Position numbers and translations under genes: made by a program
In this document: positions 1-8,424 of the stretch, in pieces
How the letters are laid out: every line of letters starts with the position of its first letter
Numbering within the stretch: the stretch's first letter is position 1
Source of the DNA: CAVWSM01 sp963799425
Lineage (GTDB): Bacteria; Actinomycetota; Actinomycetes; Jiangellales; Jiangellaceae
Reading direction: 5' to 3'
Length of the DNA stretch: 64,000 nt
Assembly (NCBI GenBank): GCA_963799425.1
Contig: CAWCXA010000016.1
Span: 124,001-188,000 of the forward strand
Notes under the pieces: generated by a model
What the model was told of the DNA's origin: nothing
What the model saw: only the letters and a program-made list of their open reading frames with translations
Database searches by the model: none

Positions 1-2
1 GT

Positions 3-1157
3 GCGGGCCTGCCTGCCGCCGCGACGCCGGCTGCGCCCGCCGGCGCTCCAGCAGCGGCGGCGGCAACGACGACGCAGGAACCGTTCGGCGGGCCTTCGCT
101 AGCGTCCGACGGGCTGGCGGCCCCGACCCAGCCTGGCGTTCCACCGCTGCCGGCTGTTGCGGCCGAGGCGTGGCTGGTGGCCGACCTCGGCACGGGCGAA
201 GTCCTTGCCGCCCAGGCGCCACACCGAAAGCTTCGGCCAGCCAGCACCCTCAAGGTGCTCACTGCGCTCGTCGCATTGAGCCGACTCGACCCCGCCATGC
301 CGTACGTCGCCACCGCCGCGGACGCATCTCTCGAGGGAAGCAAGGTCGGCATCGTCAACGGCGGCACCTACACGGTCGACCAGCTCATGCTCGGGCTGTT
401 GCTCTCGTCCGGCAACGACGCCGCGTATGCGCTTGGGCAGGCGACGGGTGGTCAGGCGGCCACGGTGGGCCTCATGAACGAGGAGGCCCACCGACTCGGC
501 GCGTACGACACGCACGCGGTCAACACCAGCGGCCTCGACGCCGACGGCCAGCTGACCAGCGCGTACGACCTCGCGCTGATCGCCCGGGCGGCGCTGGAGC
601 GGGACGATTTCAGGCGGTACGTGGCGACGCAGACGGCCGCCTTCCCCGGCATCGGCGGGGCAACGTTCCAGATCGCCAACCACAACCGCCTGTTGGACAG
701 CTATGCCGGTGCTCTCGGCGTCAAGACCGGCTACACGACCTTGTCGAAGCACACGTTCATCGGCGCGGCGGAACGGGACGGGCACCGGCTGGTCGTCACG
801 GTGCTCAACTCGCCCACGCAGGCTTGGCAGACCGCGGCGACGCTCCTGGATTGGGGTTTCGCCAGCGTAGGCGCGGGCGGCGACCGTGGGCTCGCTCGTG
901 ACACTGCTGAGGACGTCGCGGCGCAGGAGGCGGCGCTGGCCAGCCCATCGCCGTCCGAGGCAGCCGGGGGCGGCGACGACGATGCCCCGGTCGCGGCTGC
1001 CCGGCTCGGCTCGCTCGAGCAGGCTCTCGACAAACTGCCGCGATGGGCTTGGTGGGCCGGAGCCGCGGGCGCGATCTTCGTCATGGCGCTGCTGGGTCTG
1101 GCCACCGGCGCCCTGTCTCGGCGGCGGCGACGTGGCAAATATCGGTCACTCGCCTAG
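3..1157 (+). CDS. D-alanyl-D-alanine carboxypeptidase (peptidase S11), 5' end outside window
   Basis: This is a penicillin-binding-protein-type serine carboxypeptidase that trims the terminal D-Ala of peptidoglycan stem peptides outside the membrane. The frame is open from base 3, so the N-terminus and any signal peptide lie beyond the window. The three S11 motifs are visible: SxxK as S-T-L-K at nt 243-254, SxN as S-G-N at 408-416, and KTG at 723-731. An Ala/Pro/Thr-rich linker precedes the catalytic domain. A C-terminal hydrophobic helix (nt ~1050-1120) followed by an Arg/Lys-rich tail suggests membrane anchoring with the catalytic domain outside. The next gene begins 52 nt downstream. Confidence 0.9.
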   Translation, partial: AGLPAAATPAAPAGAPAAAAATTTQEPFGGPSLASDGLAAPTQPGVPPLPAVAAEAWLVADLGTGEVLAAQAPHRKLRPASTLKVLTALVALSRLDPAMPYVATAADASLEGSKVGIVNGGTYTVDQLMLGLLLSSGNDAAYALGQATGGQAATVGLMNEEAHRLGAYDTHAVNTSGLDADGQLTSAYDLALIARAALERDDFRRYVATQTAAFPGIGGATFQIANHNRLLDSYAGALGVKTGYTTLSKHTFIGAAERDGHRLVVTVLNSPTQAWQTAATLLDWGFASVGAGGDRGLARDTAEDVAAQEAALASPSPSEAAGGGDDDAPVAAARLGSLEQALDKLPRWAWWAGAAGAIFVMALLGLATGALSRRRRRGKYRSLA

Positions 1158-1197
1158 GCCTTCGCGATTTCCTCTGGCGCGATACGAACGGTCGTGC

Positions 1198-1203
1198 TAA
1201 TAC
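1198..1203 (+). promoter_or_regulatory. Possible -10 element of the TetR gene (leaderless start)
   Basis: The hexamer TAATAC lies 6 nt upstream of the GTG start at 1210. Transcription would therefore begin at or very near the start codon, which fits a leaderless mRNA, common in actinomycetes. No Shine-Dalgarno sequence is visible here and no good -35 was found. This is inference from spacing only. Confidence 0.4.
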
Positions 1204-1209
1204 TGAAGC

Positions 1210-1812
1210 GTGGGCAAGGGCGACGAGACCCGGACAGCCATCCTTGAGGCGGCGAGCGACGCGGCCGCCAAGGGTGGGCTCCGCGGACTCACGATCGGGT
1301 CGCTGGCAACTGCCACGGGGCTGTCCAAGAGCGGGTTGTTCGCACACTTCCGATCCAAGGAAGCACTGCAGATCGCCGTGCTCGGCAAGGCGCGAGACGA
1401 CCTCGTCGATCAGGTGATGCGGCCCACGCTGAAGGCACCACGCGGCGAGCCTCGACTGCAGGAGCTGTTCCGCCGCTGGATGGCGTGGGACGACCAGCCT
1501 GGCGGCTGCTTGTTCACCGCGGCTTCCTCCGAGCTCGACGACGAGCCGGGTCCCGTGCGTGACGAGCTGGCTCGCGGGGAGAACGACTGGTTCGACAGCA
1601 TCGCGCAGATCGTGCGCGGTGGCATCAGGGAGGGGCATTTCCAGCCTGACCTTGACGCCGACCAGTTCGCCTATGAGATGCAGGGCATCTTCCTCGCCTA
1701 CCACCATTCACACCGCCTGCTCAGTGACAAGCGGGCCCGCGACCGCGCGGCTATCGCGATGCAGCGCCTCATGGACTCCGCGCGTGCGACCCAGGCGGTC
1801 GTCACCGCCTGA
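1210..1812 (+). CDS. TetR/AcrR family transcriptional regulator
   Basis: A 200-residue one-component repressor. The N-terminal helix-turn-helix occupies roughly residues 8-55, with the usual order of a T-I-x-x-L-A helix, then G-L-S-K-S-G-L-F-x-H-F in the recognition helix. The rest is an all-helical ligand and dimerisation domain with a W-x-x-W-x-D segment near residue 90. It is probably co-transcribed with the alpha/beta hydrolase starting 32 nt downstream, which would then be its likely target and could act on its ligand. The ligand cannot be read from the sequence. The start is GTG, apparently leaderless. Confidence 0.92.
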   Translation: MGKGDETRTAILEAASDAAAKGGLRGLTIGSLATATGLSKSGLFAHFRSKEALQIAVLGKARDDLVDQVMRPTLKAPRGEPRLQELFRRWMAWDDQPGGCLFTAASSELDDEPGPVRDELARGENDWFDSIAQIVRGGIREGHFQPDLDADQFAYEMQGIFLAYHHSHRLLSDKRARDRAAIAMQRLMDSARATQAVVTA

Positions 1813-1844
1813 GCGGAGCGTCCGAAGACCTCGAAGGAGATGTT

Positions 1845-2786
1845 GTGGCCAGTCGGAATAGCACGATCGTTCGGTCTGCACGACGAGTGCGCTTCGCAGC
1901 CTTGCGGGCCAGCTTCGGCGCGCTCGAGAACGTGGCACCCGCACTGTCCGGTCGGTGGGCAGCAAAGCTGTGGTTCACCATCCCGCCACAGTCGCGTCGA
2001 CCACAGCCGGTACCGACGACTGCCGGGGAGCCCTTCGAGCTCGACGTGCTCGGCGGCCGTGTCAGGGGGCGCGTCTGGGGCGACCCCAATGATCCCGTCG
2101 CCTACCTCGTGCACGGGTGGGGTGGCACCGGATCACAGCTCGGGTTGTTCGTGGATCCGCTGGTCGCGAGCGGGCTGCAAGTCGTCACGTACGACGCCTT
2201 GAGTCACGGCGCCTCCGGTCCGGGTCCCTTGGGGCCGCGTAGGTCCACCGCCATCGAGTTTGCGGATGCACTGGGCGCTGTCGCCCAACGGTTCGGGCAA
2301 CCCGCGGTCGTCGTCGCCCACTCACTCGGCGGGCTGGCCACTGGTTGGGCGATGCAGCACCACGGGCTGCGCCCGGATCGGCTGGTTCTCATCGCGCCGA
2401 TGGTGCGTGTGCAGCCTTACTTCCGACCCTTTGTGCGAGCGCTCGGCGGCGGATCGCGAACACAGCGCGCGATGGTCCCCGCGCTCGAAGCACGCATCGG
2501 AGTCCGGATGGGCGAGTTCGACCTGGCGCACCTGGCCGCGCTGGACGATCTGCCACCGCTGCTCGTGCTGCATGACGAGGACGATCCCGACACCCGCTGG
2601 GCCGATGCGCGCGACCTCGCCGAAGCCTGGCCCGACGCCGAACTCATTTCGACATCCGGCCTTGGGCACAACCGGATCGTTCGCGACCCACGCGTCGTCG
2701 CCGAGGTCACGGAGTTCGCCGGCCGGAGCATCGTGCCCATTGCGGCGCGGGGTTGGGCCGGGAATGCACGCGGCGACGCCGCCTAG
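1845..2786 (+). CDS. Alpha/beta hydrolase
   Basis: A 313-residue hydrolase of the alpha/beta fold. The oxyanion-hole motif H-G-W-G-G-T lies near residue 90 and the nucleophile elbow G-x-S-x-G (A-H-S-L-G-G) near residue 163. A late Asp (D-E-D-D-P) and His (G-L-G-H-N) complete the catalytic triad. The GTG start was chosen because GAAGGAG lies about 8 nt upstream. It follows the TetR gene closely, so it is probably regulated by it. An esterase or lipase role is likely, but the substrate is unknown. Confidence 0.88.
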   Translation: MASRNSTIVRSARRVRFAALRASFGALENVAPALSGRWAAKLWFTIPPQSRRPQPVPTTAGEPFELDVLGGRVRGRVWGDPNDPVAYLVHGWGGTGSQLGLFVDPLVASGLQVVTYDALSHGASGPGPLGPRRSTAIEFADALGAVAQRFGQPAVVVAHSLGGLATGWAMQHHGLRPDRLVLIAPMVRVQPYFRPFVRALGGGSRTQRAMVPALEARIGVRMGEFDLAHLAALDDLPPLLVLHDEDDPDTRWADARDLAEAWPDAELISTSGLGHNRIVRDPRVVAEVTEFAGRSIVPIAARGWAGNARGDAA

Positions 2787-2953
2787 TCCCGCGACGAACC
2801 GACGCCCCGGCGCGGATGTGCTCGGTTATGCCGAGATCCGTGCATCGGTTCGAGCGGTTCGTTCGCCCACTGCTGCGAGGGCCACAGACCACCCGGCAGC
2901 CGCCGAGAAGAAGCCGAGTGCAGGGGTCTGGCCAGCCCAGTACCGTCCCGGTC

Positions 2954-3412
2954 ATGACCTCGGATGAGTTCGTGCCGGTTGGTTTCGATCCGCCGACCTC
3001 GCTCGCCACCGACCAGTTCCGTCTCGAACCGCTTGGTCCCGAGCACAACGAGGCCGATCATGCTGCGTGGACGTCGAGCATCGAGCACATTCGCTCCACT
3101 GCCGGCTATCCCGACGGCCGTTGGCCACCACACGACGGCATGACGTTGGAGGAGAACCTCTCCGACCTTCGCCGCCACGCCGACGACTTCACGCGGCGCG
3201 CTGGTTTCACCTTCACCGTCCTTGACCCGAGCGACGACGACGTCATCGGGTGTGTCTACCTGTACCCCTCGGCCTCCGAGGACTGGGACGTCACAGTGCA
3301 GTCCTGGGTGCGGGCAGACAGGGCGAGCCTCGACGTACCACTCGCTGAGGCCGTCGCCCACTGGCTCGCCACCGACTGGCCCTGGGAGCGCGTGGACCGC
3401 TGCGGCCGCTGA
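2954..3412 (+). CDS. GNAT-like N-acetyltransferase family protein
   Basis: A 152-residue protein resembling small actinobacterial GNAT-fold proteins. It has an N-terminal segment with L-E-P-L-G-P-E-H, a central T-F-T-V-L-D strand, and an I-G-C-V-Y-L-Y-P beta strand near residue 98 matching the GNAT beta4 region. The usual R/Q-x-x-G-x-G/A acetyl-CoA loop is not clear, so activity is uncertain. The open frame extends upstream to 2753, but the ATG at 2954 begins the conserved part. The gene ends 58 nt before the IS110 transposase and appears intact rather than cut by the insertion. Confidence 0.7.
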   Translation: MTSDEFVPVGFDPPTSLATDQFRLEPLGPEHNEADHAAWTSSIEHIRSTAGYPDGRWPPHDGMTLEENLSDLRRHADDFTRRAGFTFTVLDPSDDDVIGCVYLYPSASEDWDVTVQSWVRADRASLDVPLAEAVAHWLATDWPWERVDRCGR

Positions 3413-3470
3413 ATCGTGACGGCCTACTCTTGGCGCGCTGTCGGTGCGTCATTCCGGCTCCCCTCTGTTG

Positions 3471-4682
3471 TCAACGGGCCGCGATGGCGGGCTTCCTCTC
3501 CGATGTCTTCCGGGGTCGCGGGGTCGGCTGTAACGTCGGGTTCGCGGGTCCGGGAAGTGGCTGATCCGAAGTGTCGATGTGCGGGGGCAGGTCGACCGCG
3601 CTGGATTCTTGAGTCGCCCCGCAGTGCCCTCCCGGGCCCGTGCCAATGCCCTGGCTCTCAGCGGCCTGGGCGTCGGCGACGAGTTGCCGGTAGACGGCGT
3701 CGGAGATTCGTCGTTTGAGGCACCGCATCGCCTCCATCCGGGTCTTGCCCTCGGCCAGCTTGCGTCGGTAGTAGGCGCGGCCTTCGGTGTCGAGCCGGGC
3801 CTGTGTTGCCGCGGCGATGTGGATCATGTGGTTCATCTTCCGGTTTCCGGCGCGCGAGAGCCGGTGTCGGATCTGCTCACCCGATGAGGCGTCCAGTGGC
3901 GCGGTGCCGGTCCACGAAGCAAACCGGTTGCGGTCGGCGAACCGGGCCACGTCACCAACGTCGGCCAGGATCCGGGCCGCGACCACTGGGCCGACCCCGG
4001 GCAGGTCCATCAGGCTCGACTGCCGGGCCAGCACCATGGTCTTCAGCTCTTTGGTCAGTGCCTTCATCTTCTTCTCGACCGCCACCAGCTCGGCATGCTG
4101 TTCGGCCGCGAGACGGCGACGGGTCTTCCTGGCCAGGTCACGGGGCCGCACGCCGGCGAGGATCGCCTTGGCCTGCCCGGTGGTGATGTCCTTCTTGGCT
4201 TTGCCAGGCGTGAGTTCGGCTAGCAGCCGCTGGAGACGGTTCACGGTCTGGATCCGCTGCCGGGTGAGCTCTTCGCGCCGATCAGCGAGCATCCGCAGCG
4301 CCTCGAGCTCGTCGTCGTAGGACAGCACCCGCAGGCCGGTCGTGCGAACGGCGACCGCCGCGACCGCGTGAGCGTCGTGGGCATCGGTCTTGCGGTTGTG
4401 TCCGGTGTCGAACAACCGGGCTCGGGCTGACAGCTTGGCCGGCACGTCGACTACCTGCTCGCCATCAGCCAGCAGCCGTTGGGCCAGCGGCCGGCCGGCG
4501 CCGTTGCTGCCTTCCACCGCCCAGACCCGGTCCGGACACGTCGCGACGTGCCTGCGCATCGCCGCATAGCCGGCCTTGTCGGTGCCGAACCGGCCGGTCG
4601 CCAGCACCGTCTCGTGCTCATCGACGACCTCGATCGTCGCCGAGAGCTTGTGGGGATCGACCCCAATGAACACCTTCGCCAT
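3471..4682 (-). CDS. IS110 family transposase
   Basis: A 403-residue recombinase. The N-terminal RuvC-like DEDD domain has its four acidic residues visible: D9 (G-V-D-P-H-K), E58 (V-E-G-S-N-G), D100 and D103 (K-T-D-A-H-D). A coiled linker at about 125-215 leads to the C-terminal Tnp20 domain with D-L-P-G-V-G-P and the S-S-G-E serine region near 266-267. A Pro/Thr-rich tail follows. All key residues are present, so the enzyme looks functional. The start at M-A-K-V-F was preferred over an upstream in-frame start because it begins the conserved domain. Family members work with a bridge (seek) RNA encoded next to the gene. Confidence 0.93.
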   Translation of the reverse strand: MAKVFIGVDPHKLSATIEVVDEHETVLATGRFGTDKAGYAAMRRHVATCPDRVWAVEGSNGAGRPLAQRLLADGEQVVDVPAKLSARARLFDTGHNRKTDAHDAHAVAAVAVRTTGLRVLSYDDELEALRMLADRREELTRQRIQTVNRLQRLLAELTPGKAKKDITTGQAKAILAGVRPRDLARKTRRRLAAEQHAELVAVEKKMKALTKELKTMVLARQSSLMDLPGVGPVVAARILADVGDVARFADRNRFASWTGTAPLDASSGEQIRHRLSRAGNRKMNHMIHIAAATQARLDTEGRAYYRRKLAEGKTRMEAMRCLKRRISDAVYRQLVADAQAAESQGIGTGPGGHCGATQESSAVDLPPHIDTSDQPLPGPANPTLQPTPRPRKTSERKPAIAAR

Positions 4683-4992
4683 GCCACACCACCCGAGAGT
4701 CGTGAACCAATAGGGGATCGCGAGGCGGGCATTGCTGTTACGAGCTGGGCAGTCCCCTCTGGAGCCACGCCTCGGCACGGCGTCCGGCGGTCAGCAAACC
4801 GAAAGAGAGCCACACCGATCAACCTGGTGGGCAGCCGCAAAGAGAGCATCCCGCCGAACGCCTGGACCGAGTCTGGCCGGACACCGGTCCTAACGGAATC
4901 GTCTAACAGCCGCGACAGACACGGATCTCGAGCTGGTTGGGAGCGGCGAAGAACGCCCTCACCTGCCGCAGGTCGACCCGCTCGTGCCTAGA
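4683..4992. ncRNA. Candidate IS110 non-coding end / bridge-RNA region
   Basis: A gene-free stretch of 310 bp lies directly 5' of the transposase start. In IS110-group elements this end encodes the structured bridge RNA that pairs with donor and target DNA. Two similar A-A-A-G-A-G-A-G-C motifs occur within it, at about 4802 and 4829. I could not fold it or define RNA ends, so this is a positional call based on family knowledge. Confidence 0.3.
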
Positions 4993-5583
4993 TCACGGCG
5001 CGGGAGCCTGAGCCTTTCGGGCGGCCTGTTCGATCCGCGCACGATAGTCCTCCCACCACTTCGCGTCCTGCTCGGGCAGATTCGTAAAGCCGGGATTCAT
5101 CCCCGCTTGCCCGTCCAAGTGCTCACGCAGAATGTCGGCATGTCCAGCGTGCCGGTTCGTCTCAGCAAGCACATGGACGAGCATCGTGTGCAGCGTGACC
5201 TTCGGCCTCGGCCACCAGGGCACGTGGCCGGGACTATCGAGCGCTAGATCGTCGATAGTGGCGTCGGCATGAGCCGTTACACGACGATAGCGTTCGACGA
5301 TTTCCTGTCGTGTCTCATGCTCGGTGGCCCACGCATCCGCATTGATGGGCGCGTCGTCGTCCCACCACGGAAGGTGTTCCGGAAACGGGCGGTCGAAGGT
5401 CTTCCCGAAGTACCAGGACTCGACCATCGACAGGTGCTTGACCAGCCCCAAGAGGTTGGTCCCGGTTGGAGTCAGCGGGCGACGAATGTCGTACTCGGAC
5501 AGACCGTCCAGCTTCCAGAGCAGCGCCTCGCGCACACCCCGCAGGTATTCATGAAGGATCGCCTTCGGATCGGCACTAACCAT
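4993..5583 (-). CDS. DinB superfamily / DUF664 protein
   Basis: A 196-residue four-helix-bundle protein of the DinB/DUF664 group, which includes mycothiol- and bacillithiol-dependent metalloenzymes. The metal-binding His triad typical of the fold is visible: H50 (G-L-V-K-H-L), H145 and H148 (N-R-H-A-G-H-A-D). The conserved D-N/S-L-P-motif region and a C-terminal W-W-x-D-Y-R-A-R-I helix are present. The actual reaction is unknown; a mycothiol S-transferase is one option in an actinomycete. It is transcribed towards the IS110 element. Confidence 0.85.
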   Translation of the reverse strand: MVSADPKAILHEYLRGVREALLWKLDGLSEYDIRRPLTPTGTNLLGLVKHLSMVESWYFGKTFDRPFPEHLPWWDDDAPINADAWATEHETRQEIVERYRRVTAHADATIDDLALDSPGHVPWWPRPKVTLHTMLVHVLAETNRHAGHADILREHLDGQAGMNPGFTNLPEQDAKWWEDYRARIEQAARKAQAPAP

Positions 5584-5989
5584 TCCTTGACCCTACGAGT
5601 CTGTCCGGGCGCCAGCGTCCCGATCCCGCTGATGACGCCAGCTATGCGTCTTGTCAACACTCTGGGCAAGTCCAGCCGTGCGATGCTCAGTCACGTGTCG
5701 GGAAGTGACCAACGCGCGAATCAGCCCACGTCAACTGCACAGAAGGACCGGCGGCGACCAAGCCGGGGCCACAGCTGTACTAGCCCGAGGTGTCGTTGGA
5801 TGACCCTTCGCCGGTAGCCGGTGTGCCGTCCAAACGACTGCACGCGTAAGCACGTGGCGATCAGCGGGCATTGACTGATGGCCGCATCCGCGTCCAACAC
5901 TTTCATTCCGAGGCTGCGCAGAATTCGCCTCGGCGTCGTAGGTCACGCGAAGAGGCACTGACGTCGCCCGGCGGTAGCGTCTCCGACTT
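5584..5989. other. Intergenic region, no gene supported
   Basis: 406 bp separate the divergently transcribed DinB and NUDIX genes. Only short frames without family resemblance occur. I see no RNA gene or clear hairpin. It presumably holds both promoters; a TAGCGT hexamer at 5975-5980 is placed suitably for a leaderless NUDIX transcript. Confidence 0.5.
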
Positions 5990-6469
5990 GTGAGACTTCG
6001 CGAGGCGGCTCGGGCGGTGATCCTTGATCCTCAGGATCAGGTGCTGCTTGTGCACTTCCAATGGGCAGGGCTCGAACTCGCCGATGGCTTTTGGGCGAAC
6101 CCTGGCGGTGGCATCGAGCCGGGTGAGAGCCGACTGGCAGCGCTGCAGCGGGAGCTGCGCGAAGAGACCGGACTGATGATCGACACCCTCGGCCCCGAGG
6201 TGTGGACCAAGACGGCCGTGTTCCCGATGACCGAATGGGACGGGCAGGTAGATCACATCCACCTGATTCGGACCGAACACTTCGAACCACGGCCCCATTT
6301 GTCACAAGCTCAGCTCGCTGCTGAGGGCATCCGCGAGGTCCGGTGGTGGTCTCCGGACGACCTTCGAAACTCCGGTGCGACTTTCTCACCGCGCGGCCTG
6401 CCTGACCTGCTCGACCGGTTGCAGACTGACGGCCCACCGACAACACCCATCGCGATCAGTGGTTTCTGA
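5990..6469 (+). CDS. NUDIX hydrolase
   Basis: A 159-residue pyrophosphohydrolase of the NUDIX family. The full Nudix box G-x5-E-x7-R-E-x-x-E-E-x-G-L is visible at about residues 38-60 (from G-G-I-E-P-G-E to R-E-E-T-G-L). That supplies the metal-binding glutamates for hydrolysing a nucleoside diphosphate linked to another moiety. An R-W-W-S-P-D-D-L segment near residue 120 is also typical. The substrate is not predictable. GTG start with no clear Shine-Dalgarno. It stands alone, 49 nt before the convergent ABC permease gene. Confidence 0.92.
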   Translation: MRLREAARAVILDPQDQVLLVHFQWAGLELADGFWANPGGGIEPGESRLAALQRELREETGLMIDTLGPEVWTKTAVFPMTEWDGQVDHIHLIRTEHFEPRPHLSQAQLAAEGIREVRWWSPDDLRNSGATFSPRGLPDLLDRLQTDGPPTTPIAISGF

Positions 6470-6517
6470 TTCGCATCACTGCGGGCGGTCACAATTTTGC
6501 CGGGTTGTCGGGCCTGC

Positions 6518-7354
6518 TCAGTCCAGGGCGCGCCGGCGGAATCCGATCGCCCCCGTGCTCGTGAAAAGCACCAGGAACCCGAGCAGCGCCAAGACGCAAA
6601 TCCACTGCGCAATGTGCGGGGTCTCAGGCAGTGTCTCACCGCGCAGGCCCTCCGAAAGGTAGGTCATGGGGTTCAGCGCCGAGATGACTTGGAACCAGCG
6701 CAGGTGATCAAGCGACGGCCACGGGAACTGCACCGAGCCCGTGAACAGCAGGGGGGTCAGGATCAACGCGAACATGAGCTGCATGCGCTGCGGCTCGATG
6801 AACGTACCCAGTGTGAGCCCCACAGCCGATCCGACGAGCGAACCGAGGATGAGGAACACGGCGATCATCGGTGCGTCCGACCACGACAGGGAGAGATCGC
6901 CGAGTACGAGATAGGCGAGGGGGAACATCAGCACCGCCGCTGCCAAGGCGCGCAGCGTCGCGTACACGATCTTCTCAACTGCGACGAGGTACGTCGGCAG
7001 CGGCGCGAGCAGGCGGTCCTCGATCTCCTTCGTCCACCCGAAGTCGATGGCCAGCGGGAACGACGTGCTCTGGAGCGCGGTCAGGAACGCGGTCAGGGAG
7101 ATGATGCCCGGCAGCAGGACCATCGCATAGTCGTTCTGTGTGAACCCGAGGTCAGCCAGTACCTTGCCGAACACGAACAGGAGGAACAGCGGCTGCAGCA
7201 GGACCTGGGCGAGAAAGGCCGGGAGTTCCTTGCCGGTCACGACGACGTCGCGGCTCAGGATCCCGAAGAAGGCGCGTGCAGCGCTGGGCGTGCCGGACCG
7301 CCGGCCGAGCACGTCGCCGATGCTCTCATCGCTGGTCGTGTCGACTGCAGTCAT
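6518..7354 (-). CDS. ABC-2 type transporter permease (DrrB-like)
   Basis: A 278-residue integral membrane subunit. After a cytoplasmic N-terminus of about 40 residues there are roughly six hydrophobic segments, including L-L-P-G-I-I-S-L-T-A-F near residue 80. The conserved C-terminal N-P-M-T-Y-L-S-E-G-L-R motif near 225 marks ABC-2 permeases of the DrrB/NodJ type. Its start overlaps the stop of the ATP-binding gene by 4 nt (ATGA), so the two are translationally coupled and form one exporter. Substrate unknown; the family exports drugs, antibiotics or lipids. Confidence 0.92.
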   Translation of the reverse strand: MTAVDTTSDESIGDVLGRRSGTPSAARAFFGILSRDVVVTGKELPAFLAQVLLQPLFLLFVFGKVLADLGFTQNDYAMVLLPGIISLTAFLTALQSTSFPLAIDFGWTKEIEDRLLAPLPTYLVAVEKIVYATLRALAAAVLMFPLAYLVLGDLSLSWSDAPMIAVFLILGSLVGSAVGLTLGTFIEPQRMQLMFALILTPLLFTGSVQFPWPSLDHLRWFQVISALNPMTYLSEGLRGETLPETPHIAQWICVLALLGFLVLFTSTGAIGFRRRALD

Positions 7355-8337
7355 CGCAGTTCTCTCCCGGTCAGGCTGATGAAGACGTCCTCGAGGCTCG
7401 GTTCGCCGATGGCGAGCGCCGATAGCGACGCACGTCGTGCAGTCACCGTCTGCGTCGCCGGGCCGACGAGCCGAGCAGCTTCGCCGGTGAAGTACAGCCG
7501 TACCCGGAGGTCACGCGCGTTCTCCGCAGATGCGACGCCGATTTGCTCGACTCGCTCGACTCCATGGATATCACCCAGAGCCTTGACGACCTCGTCGGCC
7601 GTGTCGCCCTCGGCGTAGGTGATGGTGAGCTCGAGTGTCGTGCTGCCCGGCAGCGAGCGAGTCAACGCTTCGGGTGTGTTGAGTGCAAGGAGCTGACCGT
7701 GGTCCATGATCCCGACCCGGTCGGCGAGGGTGGCGGCCTCGTCCATGTCGTGCGTGGTCAGAAGAATGGTGATTCCGGCCGCCGTGAGCTCGCGGATCTT
7801 GTCCCAGACGAACAGCCGAGCTTGCGGATCGAGACCGGTGCTCGGCTCGTCTAGAAACAGCACATCTGGGGCGTGCATCAGGGCGCGAGCGATGAGCAGC
7901 CGCTGGGTCATGCCGCCGGAGAACTTCTGGACTTTGTCACCGCCACGGTCGGCCAAGCCGAACTGCTCGAGCAGCGCGTCGGCACGCCGGTTGCGTTCGG
8001 CCATCGGGACACCGTGGTAGGCGGCGTGAAACAGCAGGATTTGCCGCGCGGAGAGTGCGAAGTCGAGGTTGGGTCGCTGCGGTACGACGGAGAGCAGGCT
8101 ACGTGCACGCACCGGATCGGCGTTGACATCGACGCCACCAACCCGGGCGGTTCCTGACGTCATGATGACGCGGGTGGTGAGCACGCCAACCGTTGTGGTC
8201 TTACCGGCCCCGTTCGGGCCGAGTAGCCCGAAGACCTCGCCTGGGTCCACTGCAAAGCTGACGCCATCGACGGCGTTCGTGGGGCGTTTCGGGTACCTCT
8301 TGACGAGGTCGACCACCTCGACGGCGGGACGGGTCAC
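7351..8337 (-). CDS. ABC transporter ATP-binding protein (DrrA-like)
   Basis: A 328-residue ATPase partner of the downstream permease. Visible motifs are Walker A G-P-N-G-A-G-K-T-T near residues 39-47, signature F-S-G-G-M near 139, Walker B V-L-F-L-D-E-P near 159-165, and the H-loop T-H-D near 195. The C-terminal extension of about 100 residues after the nucleotide-binding domain is usual for the daunorubicin-resistance DrrA subfamily. All catalytic residues are present, so the homodimer should hydrolyse ATP at both sites. First gene of a two-gene operon. Confidence 0.94.
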   Translation of the reverse strand: MTRPAVEVVDLVKRYPKRPTNAVDGVSFAVDPGEVFGLLGPNGAGKTTTVGVLTTRVIMTSGTARVGGVDVNADPVRARSLLSVVPQRPNLDFALSARQILLFHAAYHGVPMAERNRRADALLEQFGLADRGGDKVQKFSGGMTQRLLIARALMHAPDVLFLDEPSTGLDPQARLFVWDKIRELTAAGITILLTTHDMDEAATLADRVGIMDHGQLLALNTPEALTRSLPGSTTLELTITYAEGDTADEVVKALGDIHGVERVEQIGVASAENARDLRVRLYFTGEAARLVGPATQTVTARRASLSALAIGEPSLEDVFISLTGRELR

Positions 8338-8424
8338 GGACGTTCCCCTTGGTCGCTAGGCTTCTGGAGCAGCCGGTCAGACCAAGTTAGCGATCTGGAC
8401 ATGAGATGAAGATGAGCAATGGGG

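Larger units (their letters stand above)
3413..4992. mobile_element. IS110-family insertion sequence (approximate extent)
   Basis: The element consists of one transposase gene on the minus strand (3471-4682) plus about 310 bp of non-coding DNA 5' of it. It is set between a complete GNAT gene and a complete DinB gene. IS110 elements generally lack clear terminal inverted repeats, so I could not fix the ends; the limits given are the flanking gene boundaries. I see no target duplication. Only one copy is present in the window. Confidence 0.7.

Noticed and set aside
2787..2953. Possible small gene or RNA between the hydrolase and GNAT genes
   Set aside because: An in-frame extension of the GNAT gene is open here but lacks a good start and resemblance; only a short weak stem is visible.
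3471..3660. Pro/Thr-rich tail of the IS110 transposase as a frameshift or fusion
   Set aside because: Similar low-complexity tails occur in other actinobacterial IS110 transposases, so it is probably native.
5721..5958. Short minus-strand frames in the DinB-NUDIX gap
   Set aside because: 60-75 codons, no family resemblance, no ribosome-binding site.
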